From contig NZ_SCUT01000056.1 of the NCBI RefSeq assembly GCF_004297265.1, forward strand, positions 62,001 to 126,000: a stretch of 64,000 bases of DNA. The letters are read 5' to 3'. Under the pieces are notes generated by a model. That model saw nothing but the letters and a program-made list of their open reading frames with translations. It was not told the DNA's origin and made no database searches. A program made the position numbers and the translations under genes. Below, one piece after another: positions 42,483 through 51,878 of this stretch (positions within the stretch are counted from its first letter, which is position 1; the number at the start of each line of letters is the position of its first letter). Source of the DNA: Reyranella sp. Lineage in GTDB: Bacteria > Pseudomonadota > Alphaproteobacteria > Reyranellales > Reyranellaceae.

Positions 42483-42523
42483 GTTCTTCCTCCTCTCCCC
42501 CTGCTCGGGGAAAGGAATATGAA

Positions 42524-43627
42524 TCAGCCAACCACTCTTCCAATCGCGCGGGCGGTGTAGTCGACCAGCGGGATGATGCGCGCGTAGTTGAGGCGCGTGG
42601 GACCGATCACGCCGATGGCGCCGAGGATCCGTTCCTGCGAATCGCGGAACGGGGCGACCACCATCGAGCAGCCGGTATTGGCGAACAGCGGGTTGTCGGC
42701 GCCGATGAAGATCTGCACGCCCGACGCGGTGTTGGCGAGTTCGAGCAGGCGCACGAAGCTTTCGCCGCGCTCCAGAGCGTCGAACAGGATGCGCACCCTT
42801 TCCAGATCCTCGATCGCCGTGATGTCCTCCAGCAGCCGCGCCTGGCCGCGCACGATCAGCGCGCCGCCGCCGGGCTCGCCGGACCAGGTCGCCAGGCCCG
42901 ATTCGATCACGCGCGCGGTGAGGTCGTTCAGCTCGGCGCGCTTCAGCTTGATGTCTTCCAGTATCAGCCGGCGCGCCTCGTCGAAGGTACGGCCGCTCAG
43001 CCGCGCGTTGAGATAGTTGCTGGCCTCGGTCAGCGCCGAGGGCGGCATGCCGATGGGCGTGTCGATCACGCGGTTCTCGACATGGCCCGATTGCGTCACC
43101 GTCACGACCAGCGCGCGGCCCGGCCCGAGATTGACGAACTCGATGTGCTTCAGCGGCTGTTCGGTCTTGGGCGCCATCACGAGGCCGGCGCAGCGCGACA
43201 GGCCCGACAGCATCGCGGTCGCCTGTTCCAGCGCCTCGGTGACGCTGCGGCCCGAGGGAGCGCAGCGCGCCTCGATCGATTCGCGCTCCTCCTCGGAGAC
43301 GTTGCCGACCTCGAGCAGGCCATTCACGAACAGTTTCAGCCCGGCATCGGTCGGTAACCGGCCGGCCGAGGTATGCGGCGCATAGAGCAGGCCGGCATCC
43401 TGCAGGTCGGCCATGATGTTGCGGATCGTGGCCGGCGACAGGGTTTCGGTGAGCTTGCGGGTGAGGGCGCGGGAGCCCACCGGTTCGCCGGTTTCGACAT
43501 AGCCTTCCACGACATGGCGCAGCACCTCGCGGGCGCGCTCGTTCAGTTCCGCCACGGAGGCGGCTCGCTGACCTGTCGGGGTGTCGGCATGGGCACCCCC
43601 GGGCATGCCGATGCGGTGAATCGCCAT
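42524..43627 (-). CDS. hrcA: heat-inducible transcription repressor HrcA
   Basis: Product of 367 residues that binds CIRCE elements before groESL/dnaK-type operons. The N-terminal winged helix contains GEPVGSRALTRKLTETLSPATIRNIMADLQ, and C-terminal GVQIFIGADNP...GVIGPTRLNYARIIPLVDY is diagnostic. It diverges from rph. Unusually for the phylum, grpE is not downstream; a convergent L,D-transpeptidase gene is. No CIRCE palindrome was seen in its own upstream region. Confidence 0.95.
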   Translation of the reverse strand: MAIHRIGMPGGAHADTPTGQRAASVAELNERAREVLRHVVEGYVETGEPVGSRALTRKLTETLSPATIRNIMADLQDAGLLYAPHTSAGRLPTDAGLKLFVNGLLEVGNVSEEERESIEARCAPSGRSVTEALEQATAMLSGLSRCAGLVMAPKTEQPLKHIEFVNLGPGRALVVTVTQSGHVENRVIDTPIGMPPSALTEASNYLNARLSGRTFDEARRLILEDIKLKRAELNDLTARVIESGLATWSGEPGGGALIVRGQARLLEDITAIEDLERVRILFDALERGESFVRLLELANTASGVQIFIGADNPLFANTGCSMVVAPFRDSQERILGAIGVIGPTRLNYARIIPLVDYTARAIGRVVG

Positions 43628-43749
43628 GGGAAAAATGTAGGTAGTGCGGAGGGCACGGTCAATGAACGCCGGCTCGAATGCGGTATGGCGGCTGGATTCG
43701 CCTTCTCCCGGGCGCTACACACCGGCCGCCCGCCCCTCAGGAGAAATAA

Positions 43750-44469
43750 ATGCGCCCATCAGGCCGCGCCCCCGACCAGCTTCGCCCGGTTTCCCTGGAA
43801 CCCGGCTTTTCCCGTCACGCCGAGGGGTCGTGCCTGGTGAAGTTCGGCGACACCCATGTCCTCTGCACCGCATCGGTCGACGAGAAGGTGCCGCCGTGGA
43901 TGCGCAACAGCGGCAAGGGCTGGGTCACGGCCGAATACGGCATGCTGCCGCGCTCGACCCATACCCGCATGGACCGTGAGGCCGCGCGCGGCAAGCAGTC
44001 GGGTCGCACCCAGGAGATCCAGCGCCTGATCGGCCGCTCGCTGCGCGCCGTCGTGAACCTGCAGGCCATGGGCGAGCGGCAGATCAACATCGACTGCGAC
44101 GTGCTGCAGGCCGATGGCGGCACGCGCACGGCCAGCATCACCGGCGCCTGGGTCGCCCTGCACTTCGCCTACCAGCGCCTGATCAAGGACGGCAAGCTGG
44201 CGGCCAATCCGCTGTCCGGCACGGTCGCCGCGGTGTCGTGCGGCCTGTGGGAGGGCACCGCCGTGCTCGACCTCGACTATCCCGAGGATTCCAAGGCCGA
44301 GGCCGACGCCAACTTCGTGCTGACGGGCACGGGCGGCATCGTCGAGGTTCAGGGCACCGCCGAGACGGACCCCTTCACCGAAGCGCAGTTTCTCGAGCTG
44401 CTGGCGCTCGCCAAGAAGGGCATCGGCGAGCTGACCAAGATGCAGCGTGCCGCCGTCGGGCTCGACTGA
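43750..44469 (+). CDS. rph: ribonuclease PH
   Basis: Phosphorolytic 3'-5' exoribonuclease of 239 residues for tRNA 3' trimming. Motifs: RPSGRAPDQLRPVSLEPGF, GWVTAEYGMLPRSTHTR, RTQEIQRLIGRSLRAV, INIDCDVLQADGGTRTASITG. Full length for the family. AGGAG precedes the ATG, and its TGA overlaps the rdgB ATG by one base. Confidence 0.97.
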   Translation: MRPSGRAPDQLRPVSLEPGFSRHAEGSCLVKFGDTHVLCTASVDEKVPPWMRNSGKGWVTAEYGMLPRSTHTRMDREAARGKQSGRTQEIQRLIGRSLRAVVNLQAMGERQINIDCDVLQADGGTRTASITGAWVALHFAYQRLIKDGKLAANPLSGTVAAVSCGLWEGTAVLDLDYPEDSKAEADANFVLTGTGGIVEVQGTAETDPFTEAQFLELLALAKKGIGELTKMQRAAVGLD

Positions 44470-45083
44470 TGGCCCGCCGCTTCGCCCTGCCCAAACTCGT
44501 TGTGGCGACCCACAATCGCGGCAAGGCGGGCGAGATCCGCACCATGCTGACCCCGTTCGGCGTCGAGATCGTCTCGGCCGGCGATCTCGGCCTGCCGTCG
44601 CCGGACGAGACCGGCACGACCTTCGAGGACAATGCCACCCTGAAGGCGCTGGCGGCGGTCCGGGCAAGCGGCCTTCCCGCGCTTGCCGACGATTCCGGCC
44701 TCAGCGTGCACGCGCTCGACCATCAGCCCGGCGTCTACACCGCCGACTGGGAAGGACCGACGCGCGACGCCATGGTCGGTATGCGCCACATCCAGGACGA
44801 GCTCGCGGCGCGCAAGGTGCCCCAGACCGATGCGGCACGCAGGGCGACCTTCCATTGCGTGCTGGTGCTGGCCTGGCCCGACGAGCATGTCGAGCTGTTC
44901 CACGGCACGCTCGACGGCGCCATCGTCTGGCCGCCGCGCGGCACCGGCGGCCATGGCTACGATCCGTGTTTCCAGCCGGTCGGCGAGACGCGCACGACGG
45001 CGGAAATGTCGGACAGCGAGAAGAACGCCATCAGCCATCGCGGCCGCGCCTTCCGGATGATGGTCGAGGCCTGCTTCGGATGA
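44469..45083 (+). CDS. rdgB: XTP/dITP diphosphatase
   Basis: Product of 204 residues that hydrolyses non-canonical purine nucleoside triphosphates. Motifs: VVATHNRGKAGEI, TFEDNATLKA, LADDSGL, GYDPCFQP, and SEKNAISHRGRAF. Coupled to rph upstream (1-base overlap) and hemW downstream (4-base overlap), the common alphaproteobacterial order. Confidence 0.96.
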   Translation: MARRFALPKLVVATHNRGKAGEIRTMLTPFGVEIVSAGDLGLPSPDETGTTFEDNATLKALAAVRASGLPALADDSGLSVHALDHQPGVYTADWEGPTRDAMVGMRHIQDELAARKVPQTDAARRATFHCVLVLAWPDEHVELFHGTLDGAIVWPPRGTGGHGYDPCFQPVGETRTTAEMSDSEKNAISHRGRAFRMMVEACFG

Positions 45084-46234
45084 GCCCGGCGCCGCTGGGC
45101 GTCTATGTCCATTGGCCCTTCTGCAAGTCGAAGTGCCCCTATTGCGATTTCAACAGCCATGTCCGCGACGGCGTCGAGCAGGCGCGCTGGCGGGCGGCGC
45201 TGCTGCGCGAGCTGGAGCATGCCGCGCGCGAGGCTCCCGACCGCCGGGTCGAGACGATGTTCTTCGGCGGCGGCACGCCCTCGCTGATGGAGCCGGAAAC
45301 CGTCGCCGCGCTGATCGCGCGCACGAAGGAACTCTGGGACAGCGCGCCGGACATCGAGATCACGCTCGAGGCCAACCCGACCTCGGTCGAGGCCAGCCGT
45401 TTCGCCGCGCTGGCCGAGGCCGGCGTCAACCGCGTGTCGCTGGGCGTGCAGGCACTCGATGCGGCGTCGCTGAAGTTCCTCGGCCGCGAGCATTCGACCG
45501 ACGAGGCGCTGGACGCGCTCGCCACGGCGCGACGTCACTTCGCGCGCCATTCCTTCGACCTGATCTACGCGCGGCCCGGCCAGACGCCGGAGGCCTGGGC
45601 CGAGGAGCTGGAGCGGGCGCTCACACAGGCCGGCGAGCATCTGTCGCTCTACCAACTCACCATCGAACGCGGGACGCGCTTCTTCACCGATCACGCGCGC
45701 GGGAATTTCGTGCTACCGGACGAGGAAGCGTCGGCCGCGATGTTCGAGCAGACGCAGGCGCGGCTCTTCGAAGCCGGCCTGCCGGCCTACGAGATTTCCA
45801 ACCACGCGCGGCCGGGGGCTGCCTGCCGCCATAATTTGATCTATTGGCGGTATCAGGATTACGTCGGCATCGGACCGGGCGCGCACGGCCGCTTCGCCGT
45901 CGGCAGCGCCAAGAAGGCGACCCGCCGGTCGAGCGGACCGGAAGCCTGGCTGGAGTCCGTCGAGCGGACGGGCCACGGCACGGCGGAGACGTCGACGGTC
46001 GAGGGACAGGACCTGGTGGAGGAGGCGTTGATGATGGGACTGAGGCTGGCCGACGGCATCGACCGCGCCACCTTTGCGTCCGTCGCCGGCGTCGATCCCG
46101 TCGAAGCCATCGACGCCGCGCGACTCGACCCGCTGGTGCGCGCGGGCTTCCTCGAGTTCGACGCCACGCATCTGCGCGCAACGCCGGAGGGACGGCAGCG
46201 TCTCAACGCGCTGCTGGAGCGGCTGGTCGCATGA
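45080..46234 (+). CDS. hemW: heme chaperone HemW (radical SAM, HemN-like)
   Basis: Product of 384 residues. Radical SAM cluster motif CKSKCPYCDFNSH, GGGTPSLM, the SLGVQALD stretch and the HemW-type HNLIYWRYQDYVGIGPGAHG block. HemW binds heme and a 4Fe-4S cluster and delivers heme to membrane proteins; it lacks the extra Cys of true HemN. It overlaps rdgB and the next gene by 4 bases. Confidence 0.95.
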   Translation: MSPAPLGVYVHWPFCKSKCPYCDFNSHVRDGVEQARWRAALLRELEHAAREAPDRRVETMFFGGGTPSLMEPETVAALIARTKELWDSAPDIEITLEANPTSVEASRFAALAEAGVNRVSLGVQALDAASLKFLGREHSTDEALDALATARRHFARHSFDLIYARPGQTPEAWAEELERALTQAGEHLSLYQLTIERGTRFFTDHARGNFVLPDEEASAAMFEQTQARLFEAGLPAYEISNHARPGAACRHNLIYWRYQDYVGIGPGAHGRFAVGSAKKATRRSSGPEAWLESVERTGHGTAETSTVEGQDLVEEALMMGLRLADGIDRATFASVAGVDPVEAIDAARLDPLVRAGFLEFDATHLRATPEGRQRLNALLERLVA

Positions 46235-47067
46235 GGCTCATGCTCGGTCTCCTGGCTCTGATTGCGATGACGGGCGCCGCGTCGGCGCAGCAGCCGCAGA
46301 AGCCGCCAGCCAAGCCCGCGGCGGCACCGGCCGCCAAGCCGGGGCCGAAGTCGCCGTTCACGCCACCCGCCTTCAAGATCACCATCGCCACCGAGGGCGC
46401 CTTCCCGCCCTTCAACTATCTCGACCGCAAGGGCCTGCCCGCCGGCTTCGAGATGGAACTGGCGCAGGAAGCCTGCCAGCGCATCAAGGCGGAGTGCGAG
46501 TTCGTCGCGCTGAAATGGGACGAGCTGATCCCGGGCCTGCTGGACAAGAAGTTCGACATCATCATGTCGTCGATGGAAGTGACGCGCGAGCGGCGCCAGC
46601 GCATGGGCCTGTCGCGCCGCTATTATCTTTCGCCGGGTGCCTTCATCGCTCCCAAGGGCGCGCCGTACGACGGGCCGCCGTCGCTGCTGCGCAACAAGCG
46701 CATCGGCATCCAGAAGGATTCGATGCACGCCGACTGGGCCGACAAGAGCTTCCGCCGCTCCGCCCAGCTCAAGCGCTACAACTCGATCACCGAGGCGTTG
46801 AACGCGCTGGCCAACGACGAGGTCGACGCGGTGTTCGGCGACAAGGCGCAGCTCTGGCTGTGGAGCCAGAAGCCCGAAGGCAAGTGCTGCGAGCTGGTCG
46901 GCCAGGACATCAAGGACACGCAGACGCTGGGCGTCGGCGTCGCGGCGGGCCTGCGCAAGGAAGACGCCAAGCTGCGCGAGGCGCTCAACAAGGCCTTCGG
47001 CGAGATGATGACCGACGGCACCTACAAGAAGATCAACGACAAGTATTTCCCGTTCGCGCTGAATTAG
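46231..47067 (+). CDS. amino-acid-type periplasmic substrate-binding protein
   Basis: Product of 278 residues: signal peptide (~1-19, ending ASAQ), a Pro/Ala/Lys-rich linker to ~45, then a family 3 solute-binding domain (ITIATEGAFPPFNYLDRKG, AGFEMELAQEAC, WDELIPGLLDKKFDIIMSSM, GVGVAAGLRKED). No transporter genes accompany it, and it is translationally coupled to hemW by a 4-base overlap. Ligand unknown. Confidence 0.9.
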   Translation: MRLMLGLLALIAMTGAASAQQPQKPPAKPAAAPAAKPGPKSPFTPPAFKITIATEGAFPPFNYLDRKGLPAGFEMELAQEACQRIKAECEFVALKWDELIPGLLDKKFDIIMSSMEVTRERRQRMGLSRRYYLSPGAFIAPKGAPYDGPPSLLRNKRIGIQKDSMHADWADKSFRRSAQLKRYNSITEALNALANDEVDAVFGDKAQLWLWSQKPEGKCCELVGQDIKDTQTLGVGVAAGLRKEDAKLREALNKAFGEMMTDGTYKKINDKYFPFALN

Positions 47068-47088
47068 AAGCGACGCCCCCTTATTCAT

Positions 47089-47174
47089 GTCATCCTGAGC
47101 GAAGCGAAGGATCTAACGGCAGCAACGGAGTACTTCGCTCGCTCTACCAGGTCCTTCGCTTCGCTCAGGACGAC
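47089..47174. repeat. palindromic repeat, family B-related, between convergent genes
   Basis: Left arm CATCCTGAGCGAAGCGAAGGATC (47090-47112, split CATCCTGAGCGAAGCG + AAGGATC) pairs imperfectly with GGTCCTTCGCTTCGCTCAGGACGAC at 47150-47174. Shares the CCTGAGCGAAGCG / CGCTTCGCTCAGG core with the ccm copies but has a short, different centre. It lies between the binding-protein gene and gntR and may end both. Confidence 0.85.
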
Positions 47175-47176
47175 TT

Positions 47177-47836
47177 TTACGCCGCGTTGATCGCCGCGAA
47201 AGCCTCGAACGCATCCTCGACCAGGCTGACGTGGTGGATCATGGCGGCGTGGGCGCCGGCGGCGTCGCCGGAGACGATGGCGCGCACGACGGCGTCGTGT
47301 TCCTGGTTGGAGCGCAGCAGGCGGCCGTCCACGCGGAACTGGGCGCGGCGGTAGGGGCCGACGCGGCGGCGCAGGTTCATCGCGTATTCGGCGAGCGGCG
47401 CATTGTGGGCTCCGGCATAGATCGCCGAGTGGAAGGCGACGTTGGCATCCGAATAGGCTTCGGTGTCGCCGGCTGCCGCGAGCGCCATCATCGCTTCGTG
47501 CCGCGCCTGCAGGCGCCGCCGCTCGACCGGCGTCATGCTCATGGCCGCCAGCCGGGCGCAGGTCGCCTCCATCTCGGCCATGGCCACGAACAGGCTTTCG
47601 ATCTCTTCGGGCGTCGCCTTGGAAACGATCGCGCCCTTGCGCGGGCGCATGTCGATCAGGCCGCTCATCGCCAGCTGGCGCAGCGCCTCGCGGACCGGCG
47701 TCCGCGACACGCCATGCTGCTCGGCGAGGCCCACCTCATCGAGGCGTTCGCCGGGCGGCAACCTACCGTTGAGGATGCCGTCGGCGATCGCCGTGGCGAG
47801 CTTGTCGGCCAGGGTCGGGTTGGTGTCGGTGCTCAT
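47177..47836 (-). CDS. GntR family transcriptional regulator (FCD domain)
   Basis: Product of 219 residues: winged helix (LPPGERLDEVGLAEQHGVSRTPVREALRQL) and a C-terminal FCD ligand domain with metal-type His positions (FHSAIYAGAHN, NQEHDAVVRAIVSGD, MIHHV). It diverges from the BMP-type transporter and hydrolase genes and is the likely regulator of them. ATG 47836 chosen; an ATG four codons upstream is possible. Confidence 0.9.
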   Translation of the reverse strand: MSTDTNPTLADKLATAIADGILNGRLPPGERLDEVGLAEQHGVSRTPVREALRQLAMSGLIDMRPRKGAIVSKATPEEIESLFVAMAEMEATCARLAAMSMTPVERRRLQARHEAMMALAAAGDTEAYSDANVAFHSAIYAGAHNAPLAEYAMNLRRRVGPYRRAQFRVDGRLLRSNQEHDAVVRAIVSGDAAGAHAAMIHHVSLVEDAFEAFAAINAA

Positions 47837-47911
47837 GCCAGTCTGCATACAAGATGGATGCCAAAGGAGGAATTGCACTCATCCATGCACAAAAAGAATG
47901 CAATGAGATGA

Positions 47912-47925
47912 AATTGCATACAATT
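47912..47925. promoter_or_regulatory. candidate GntR operator
   Basis: Palindrome AATTG-CATA-CAATT in the intergenic region between gntR and the binding-protein gene. The core TGCATACAA occurs again at 47844-47852 next to the gntR start. FCD-type GntR proteins commonly bind short palindromes of TTGTAT/ATACAA type in such positions. The surrounding 47837-48050 holds no gene. Confidence 0.5.
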
Positions 47926-48050
47926 AAGGCGGGCAATTTGCCGTTTCTTCGCGGATTCGCCTGCTTTTGGGGCCTCCAGGGCGTGGCACACCGCTTGCTG
48001 TTTCCCTTTCGGGCCGCGACGGCCGGACACGCGATCGAGGGGGACGTTCG

Positions 48051-49163
48051 ATGATCGACAAGTTCAATATCGGCCGACGGGCACTTCTGGGCGGCGCGGC
48101 CGGCGCAGCCGCTTTCGGTCTCGCGGGCGGCGCCCAGGCGCAGAAGCCGCTGGTGGTGGGCTTCATCTATGTCGGCCCGCGCGACGACTACGGCTACAAC
48201 CAGGCCCATGCCGAGGCTGCGGCCGTGCTGAAGAAGATGGCCGGCGTGAAGGTCGTCGAGGAAGAGAAGGTGCCGGAGACCGTCGCCGTCGAGAAATCGA
48301 TGGAGAGCATGATCAACATGGACGGCGCCACGCTGCTGTTCCCGACCTCGTTCGGCTACTTCGACCCGCACATGCTGCGCATGGCGGCCAAGTATCCGAA
48401 GATCCAGTTCCGCCACTGCGGCGGCCTGTGGAACCAGGCCAAGAACCCGATGAACACCGGCAGCTACTTCGGCTACATCGACGAGGCGCAGTATCTCGCC
48501 GGCATCGTCGCCGGCATGACGACCAAGAGCGGCAAGCTGGGCTTCGTCGCCGCCAAGCCGATCCCCCAGGTGCTGCGCAATATCAACGCCTTCACCATGG
48601 GCGCGCGCTCGGTGAACCCGAAGGCCACCACCCAGGTCATCTTCACCGGCGACTGGTCGCTGCCCGTCAAGGAGGCCGAGGCGACCAACTCGATGATCGC
48701 GCAGGGCGTCGACGTCGTGACCTGCCATGTCGACAGCCCGAAGGTCGTGATCGAGACCGCCGAGCGCGCCGGCATCTTCACCAGCGGCTATCACACCAAC
48801 CAGGCGAAGCTTGCGCCCAAGGGCTACCTCACCGGCGCGGAGTGGAACTGGGAGCGGATCTACGTCGACTTCGTCGAGACGATGAAGAAGGGCGGCGTAC
48901 CGGGCAACTTCGTGCGCGGCGGCCTGAAGGAGGGTTATGTCCGCACCTCGCCGTTCGGACCGGCCGTGTCGGAGGCCGCCAAGGCCAAGGTCGACGAGGT
49001 GAAGAGCGGAATCCTGAACGGCAGCTTCGCCATCTACAAAGGCCCGCTCAAGGACAACAAGGGCAACACCGTCATCGACGGCGGCACGGCCTACACCCAG
49101 ACCGAGCCCAAGCTCGAGGGGATGAACTACCTGGTCGAAGGCGTTCTCGGCGCGACGTCTTAA
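48051..49163 (+). CDS. BMP family ABC transporter substrate-binding protein
   Basis: Product of 370 residues. The N-terminus has a twin-Arg signal (NIGRRALLGGAAGAAAFGLAGGAQA). The mature part shows the basic-membrane-protein fold: VVGFIYVGPRDDYGYNQAH, ATLLFPTSFGYFDPHM, GYIDEAQYLAGIVAGMTTK. Relatives bind nucleosides, purines or related ureides. GAGGGGG precedes ATG 48051. First gene of a six-gene unit. Confidence 0.92.
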   Translation: MIDKFNIGRRALLGGAAGAAAFGLAGGAQAQKPLVVGFIYVGPRDDYGYNQAHAEAAAVLKKMAGVKVVEEEKVPETVAVEKSMESMINMDGATLLFPTSFGYFDPHMLRMAAKYPKIQFRHCGGLWNQAKNPMNTGSYFGYIDEAQYLAGIVAGMTTKSGKLGFVAAKPIPQVLRNINAFTMGARSVNPKATTQVIFTGDWSLPVKEAEATNSMIAQGVDVVTCHVDSPKVVIETAERAGIFTSGYHTNQAKLAPKGYLTGAEWNWERIYVDFVETMKKGGVPGNFVRGGLKEGYVRTSPFGPAVSEAAKAKVDEVKSGILNGSFAIYKGPLKDNKGNTVIDGGTAYTQTEPKLEGMNYLVEGVLGATS

Positions 49164-49189
49164 GCCGCGCCGCGGACCAGGGCCCAGTT

Positions 49190-50257
49190 GTGAGTACGGG
49201 CATCGGCACCGCCCTCGAACGCATCGCCGTCTCGGCGCTGGCTCTGCTGGCGTCGGCGGTGATCTTCGGCCTGCTGCTGATCCTCTATGCGGGCGTCGAT
49301 CCGTTCGAGGCCTACGCGCTCATGTACCAGGGTGCATTCGGCAGTTGGTTCTCCTTCCAGAACACACTGACGCGCGCGGCACCCCTGATCCTGACGGCGC
49401 TGTGCACGGCGCTGCCGGCACGGCTCGGACTGATCATCATCGGCAACGAGGGGGCGCTGGTGCTGGGCGGCGTCGCGGCCGCCGCCGCGGGCGTCGCCGT
49501 CGCGGCCTCCGGGCCGCTGGTCACCAACCTCGCCATGGCGGCGGCGGCGATGATCGTGGGCGGTGCCTGGATCGCGCTGGCGGGTGGCCTGCGCCAGTAT
49601 CGCGGTGTCAACGAGACGATCTCCAGCCTGCTGCTCACCTACATCGCCATCGCCCTGATGAACCACTTCGTCGAGGGCCCGCTGCGCGATCCGACGAGCC
49701 TCAACAAGCCGTCGACCCCGCCGATCGGCGACGCCAACATGCTGGGCACGATCGGCGGCAGCGACGTGCATTGGGGCCTCGCCTTCGGCATCGTGGCGTG
49801 CCTGCTCTGCTATGTCGTGCAGCGCTTCACCACCTTCGGCTTCGCCATGCAGGTGATCGGCGGCAATCCCAAGACCGCGCGCATGATGGGCCTGAACGTC
49901 GGCCGTTACGTGCTGATCGCCTGTGCCGCCGGCGGCGCGGCGGCGGGTCTCGCCGGCATGGTCGAGGTGGCGGCGGTGCACGGCAAGGCCAACGCCTCGC
50001 TGGCCGTCGGCTACGGTTTCACCGGCATCCTGGTCTCGTTCCTCGCGCGCCATCATCCGCTGGCGATCATTCCCGTCGCCATCCTGCTGGGCGGCATCGG
50101 CGCCAGCGGCGGCCTGCTGCAACGCCGGCTCGACCTGCCGGATGCGGCGGTGGTGGTGCTGCAGGGAATCATCTTCGTCTGCATCCTGGCCAGCGAGACG
50201 CTGTACGGCCGCTCGTGGACCTGGTTGTGGCGCTTCCGGGCGGCGGAGGGACGCTGA
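49190..50257 (+). CDS. BMP-type ABC transporter permease 1
   Basis: Product of 355 residues from GTG 49190, with about nine or ten helices. LGLIIIGNEGALVLGG, YRGVNETISSLLLTYIAIAL and FAMQVIGGNPKTARMMGLNV are typical of the YufP/NupP-like permease of nucleoside importers. It follows the binding-protein gene after 26 bases. Confidence 0.9.
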   Translation: MSTGIGTALERIAVSALALLASAVIFGLLLILYAGVDPFEAYALMYQGAFGSWFSFQNTLTRAAPLILTALCTALPARLGLIIIGNEGALVLGGVAAAAAGVAVAASGPLVTNLAMAAAAMIVGGAWIALAGGLRQYRGVNETISSLLLTYIAIALMNHFVEGPLRDPTSLNKPSTPPIGDANMLGTIGGSDVHWGLAFGIVACLLCYVVQRFTTFGFAMQVIGGNPKTARMMGLNVGRYVLIACAAGGAAAGLAGMVEVAAVHGKANASLAVGYGFTGILVSFLARHHPLAIIPVAILLGGIGASGGLLQRRLDLPDAAVVVLQGIIFVCILASETLYGRSWTWLWRFRAAEGR

Positions 50258-50259
50258 AC

Positions 50260-51186
50260 ATGGACGGCAGCGACATCGGTCTCTGGGGCGTACCGCTGGC
50301 CATGCTGGCCGGCGCCATACGCGTCAGCACCCCCTTCATCTTCGTGAGCCTCGGCGAGTGCCTGACCGAGCGCAGCGGCCGCATCAACCTCGGCCTCGAG
50401 GGCACCTTGATGATGGGCGCGATGAGCGCTTACGGCACGGCCCTGCTGAGCGGCTCGCCGTGGCTCGGTGTGCTGGTCGCGGCCTTCGTCGGCCTCCTGC
50501 TGGGCGCGCTGCATGCCGGGCTCTGCCAGCTCCCCAAGGTCAACGACATCGCCACCGGCATCGGCCTGATGCTGTTCGGCACCGGCCTCGCCTTCTTCCT
50601 GGGCAAGCCCTATATCCAGCCCAAGGCTCCCAACCTCGGCGCGCTCGATCTCGGCGGCTGGAGCAGCATCCCGCAGGTGCAGCAGGCGCTGCAGGTCAAT
50701 CCCCTGTTCATCGTCGGCATCCTGCTCGCCTTCGCCCTGGCCTGGGCGCTGAAGAACACGCGCTGGGGCCTGATCGTGCGCCTCGCGGGCGAGAGCGTCG
50801 ATGCGGCGCTGGCGATCGGCGCCTCGGTCGGCCGGGTGCGGCTGCTGGCGACCGCGGTCGGCGGTGCCTTCGCGGGCATCGGCGGCGCCTTCCTGTCGCT
50901 CTATTATCCCGGAAGCTGGAACGAGGGCCTGTCGAGCGGCCAGGGCCTGATGGCCGTGGCGCTGGTCATCTTCGCGCGCTGGGACCCGATCCGCTGCCTG
51001 TGGGCCTCGCTGCTGTTCGGCGCGGCCGGCGCGATCAGCCCGGCGCTGCAGTCGGTCGGCGTGACCCAGGGTTACTACCTGTTCAGCGCCGCGCCCTATG
51101 TCCTCACCCTCGCCCTGATGATCGCCACCTGCTCGCCCGCGCGCAGCCTGCGCGGTGCGCCGGGCGAGCTGGGCGCCGTCAAGTAG
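50260..51186 (+). CDS. BMP-type ABC transporter permease 2
   Basis: Product of 308 residues, membrane partner of permease 1. Motifs: ECLTERSGRINLGLEGTLMMGA, CQLPKVNDIATGIGLMLFG, LNTR-like cytoplasmic loop LKNTRWGLIVRLAGESVDAA. It starts 2 bases after permease 1 behind GGAGGG. Confidence 0.9.
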   Translation: MDGSDIGLWGVPLAMLAGAIRVSTPFIFVSLGECLTERSGRINLGLEGTLMMGAMSAYGTALLSGSPWLGVLVAAFVGLLLGALHAGLCQLPKVNDIATGIGLMLFGTGLAFFLGKPYIQPKAPNLGALDLGGWSSIPQVQQALQVNPLFIVGILLAFALAWALKNTRWGLIVRLAGESVDAALAIGASVGRVRLLATAVGGAFAGIGGAFLSLYYPGSWNEGLSSGQGLMAVALVIFARWDPIRCLWASLLFGAAGAISPALQSVGVTQGYYLFSAAPYVLTLALMIATCSPARSLRGAPGELGAVK

Positions 51187-51194
51187 GAGCCGCC

Positions 51195-51878
51195 ATGAGC
51201 AAGACCCATATCGACTCCCGCCCCTATGCCTGGCCGTGGAACGGTGCGCTGCGGGCCGACAACACCGCCCTGGTCATCATCGACATGCAGACCGACTTCT
51301 GCGGCGTCGGCGGCTATGTCGACAAGATGGGCTACGACCTCTCGCTGACGCGTGCACCGATCGAGCCGATCAGGAACCTACTCGCGGCCGCGCGAAAAGC
51401 CGGCTGGACGGTGATCCATACGCGCGAGGGCCATCGGCCCGACCTCTCGGACCTGCCGCCCAACAAGCGCTGGCGCTCGCAGCAGATCGGCGCCGGCATC
51501 GGCGATCCCGGCCCCTGCGGGCGCATCCTGGTGCGCGGCGAGCCGGGCTGGGAGATCATCCCCGATCTCGCGCCGATCGCGGGCGAACCGATCATCGACA
51601 AGCCGGGCAAGGGCTCGTTCTGCGCCACCGACCTCGAGCTGATGCTGCGCACGCGCGGCATCGACAACCTCGTGCTGACCGGTATCACCACCGACGTCTG
51701 CGTCCACACCACGATGCGCGAGGCCAACGATCGCGGCTTCGAATGCCTGATCCTGGAGGATTGCACCGGCGCCACCGATCCCGGCAACCACGCCGCCGCG
51801 CTGAAGATGGTCGAGATGCAGGGCGGCGTGTTCGGCGCGGTCGCCCATTCGGCCGCGGTCCTGAAGGCGCTCGCGTGA
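51195..51878 (+). CDS. isochorismatase-like cysteine hydrolase 1 (amidohydrolase)
   Basis: Product of 227 residues with the catalytic triad of the family: Asp in VIIDMQTDFCG, Lys in IDKPGKGSF and Cys in ITTDVCVHTTMREANDRGF. The sequence type resembles biuret, ureidoacrylate and carbamoyl-amide hydrolases. GGAG precedes the ATG. Lying inside the transporter operon, it probably hydrolyses the imported compound. A paralogue lies at 53383. Confidence 0.88.
   Translation: MSKTHIDSRPYAWPWNGALRADNTALVIIDMQTDFCGVGGYVDKMGYDLSLTRAPIEPIRNLLAAARKAGWTVIHTREGHRPDLSDLPPNKRWRSQQIGAGIGDPGPCGRILVRGEPGWEIIPDLAPIAGEPIIDKPGKGSFCATDLELMLRTRGIDNLVLTGITTDVCVHTTMREANDRGFECLILEDCTGATDPGNHAAALKMVEMQGGVFGAVAHSAAVLKALA

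Noticed and set aside
42482..43750. CIRCE element (TTAGCACTC-N9-GAGTGCTAA) near hrcA
   Set aside because: No such inverted repeat was seen in the hrcA-rph spacer or after hrcA.
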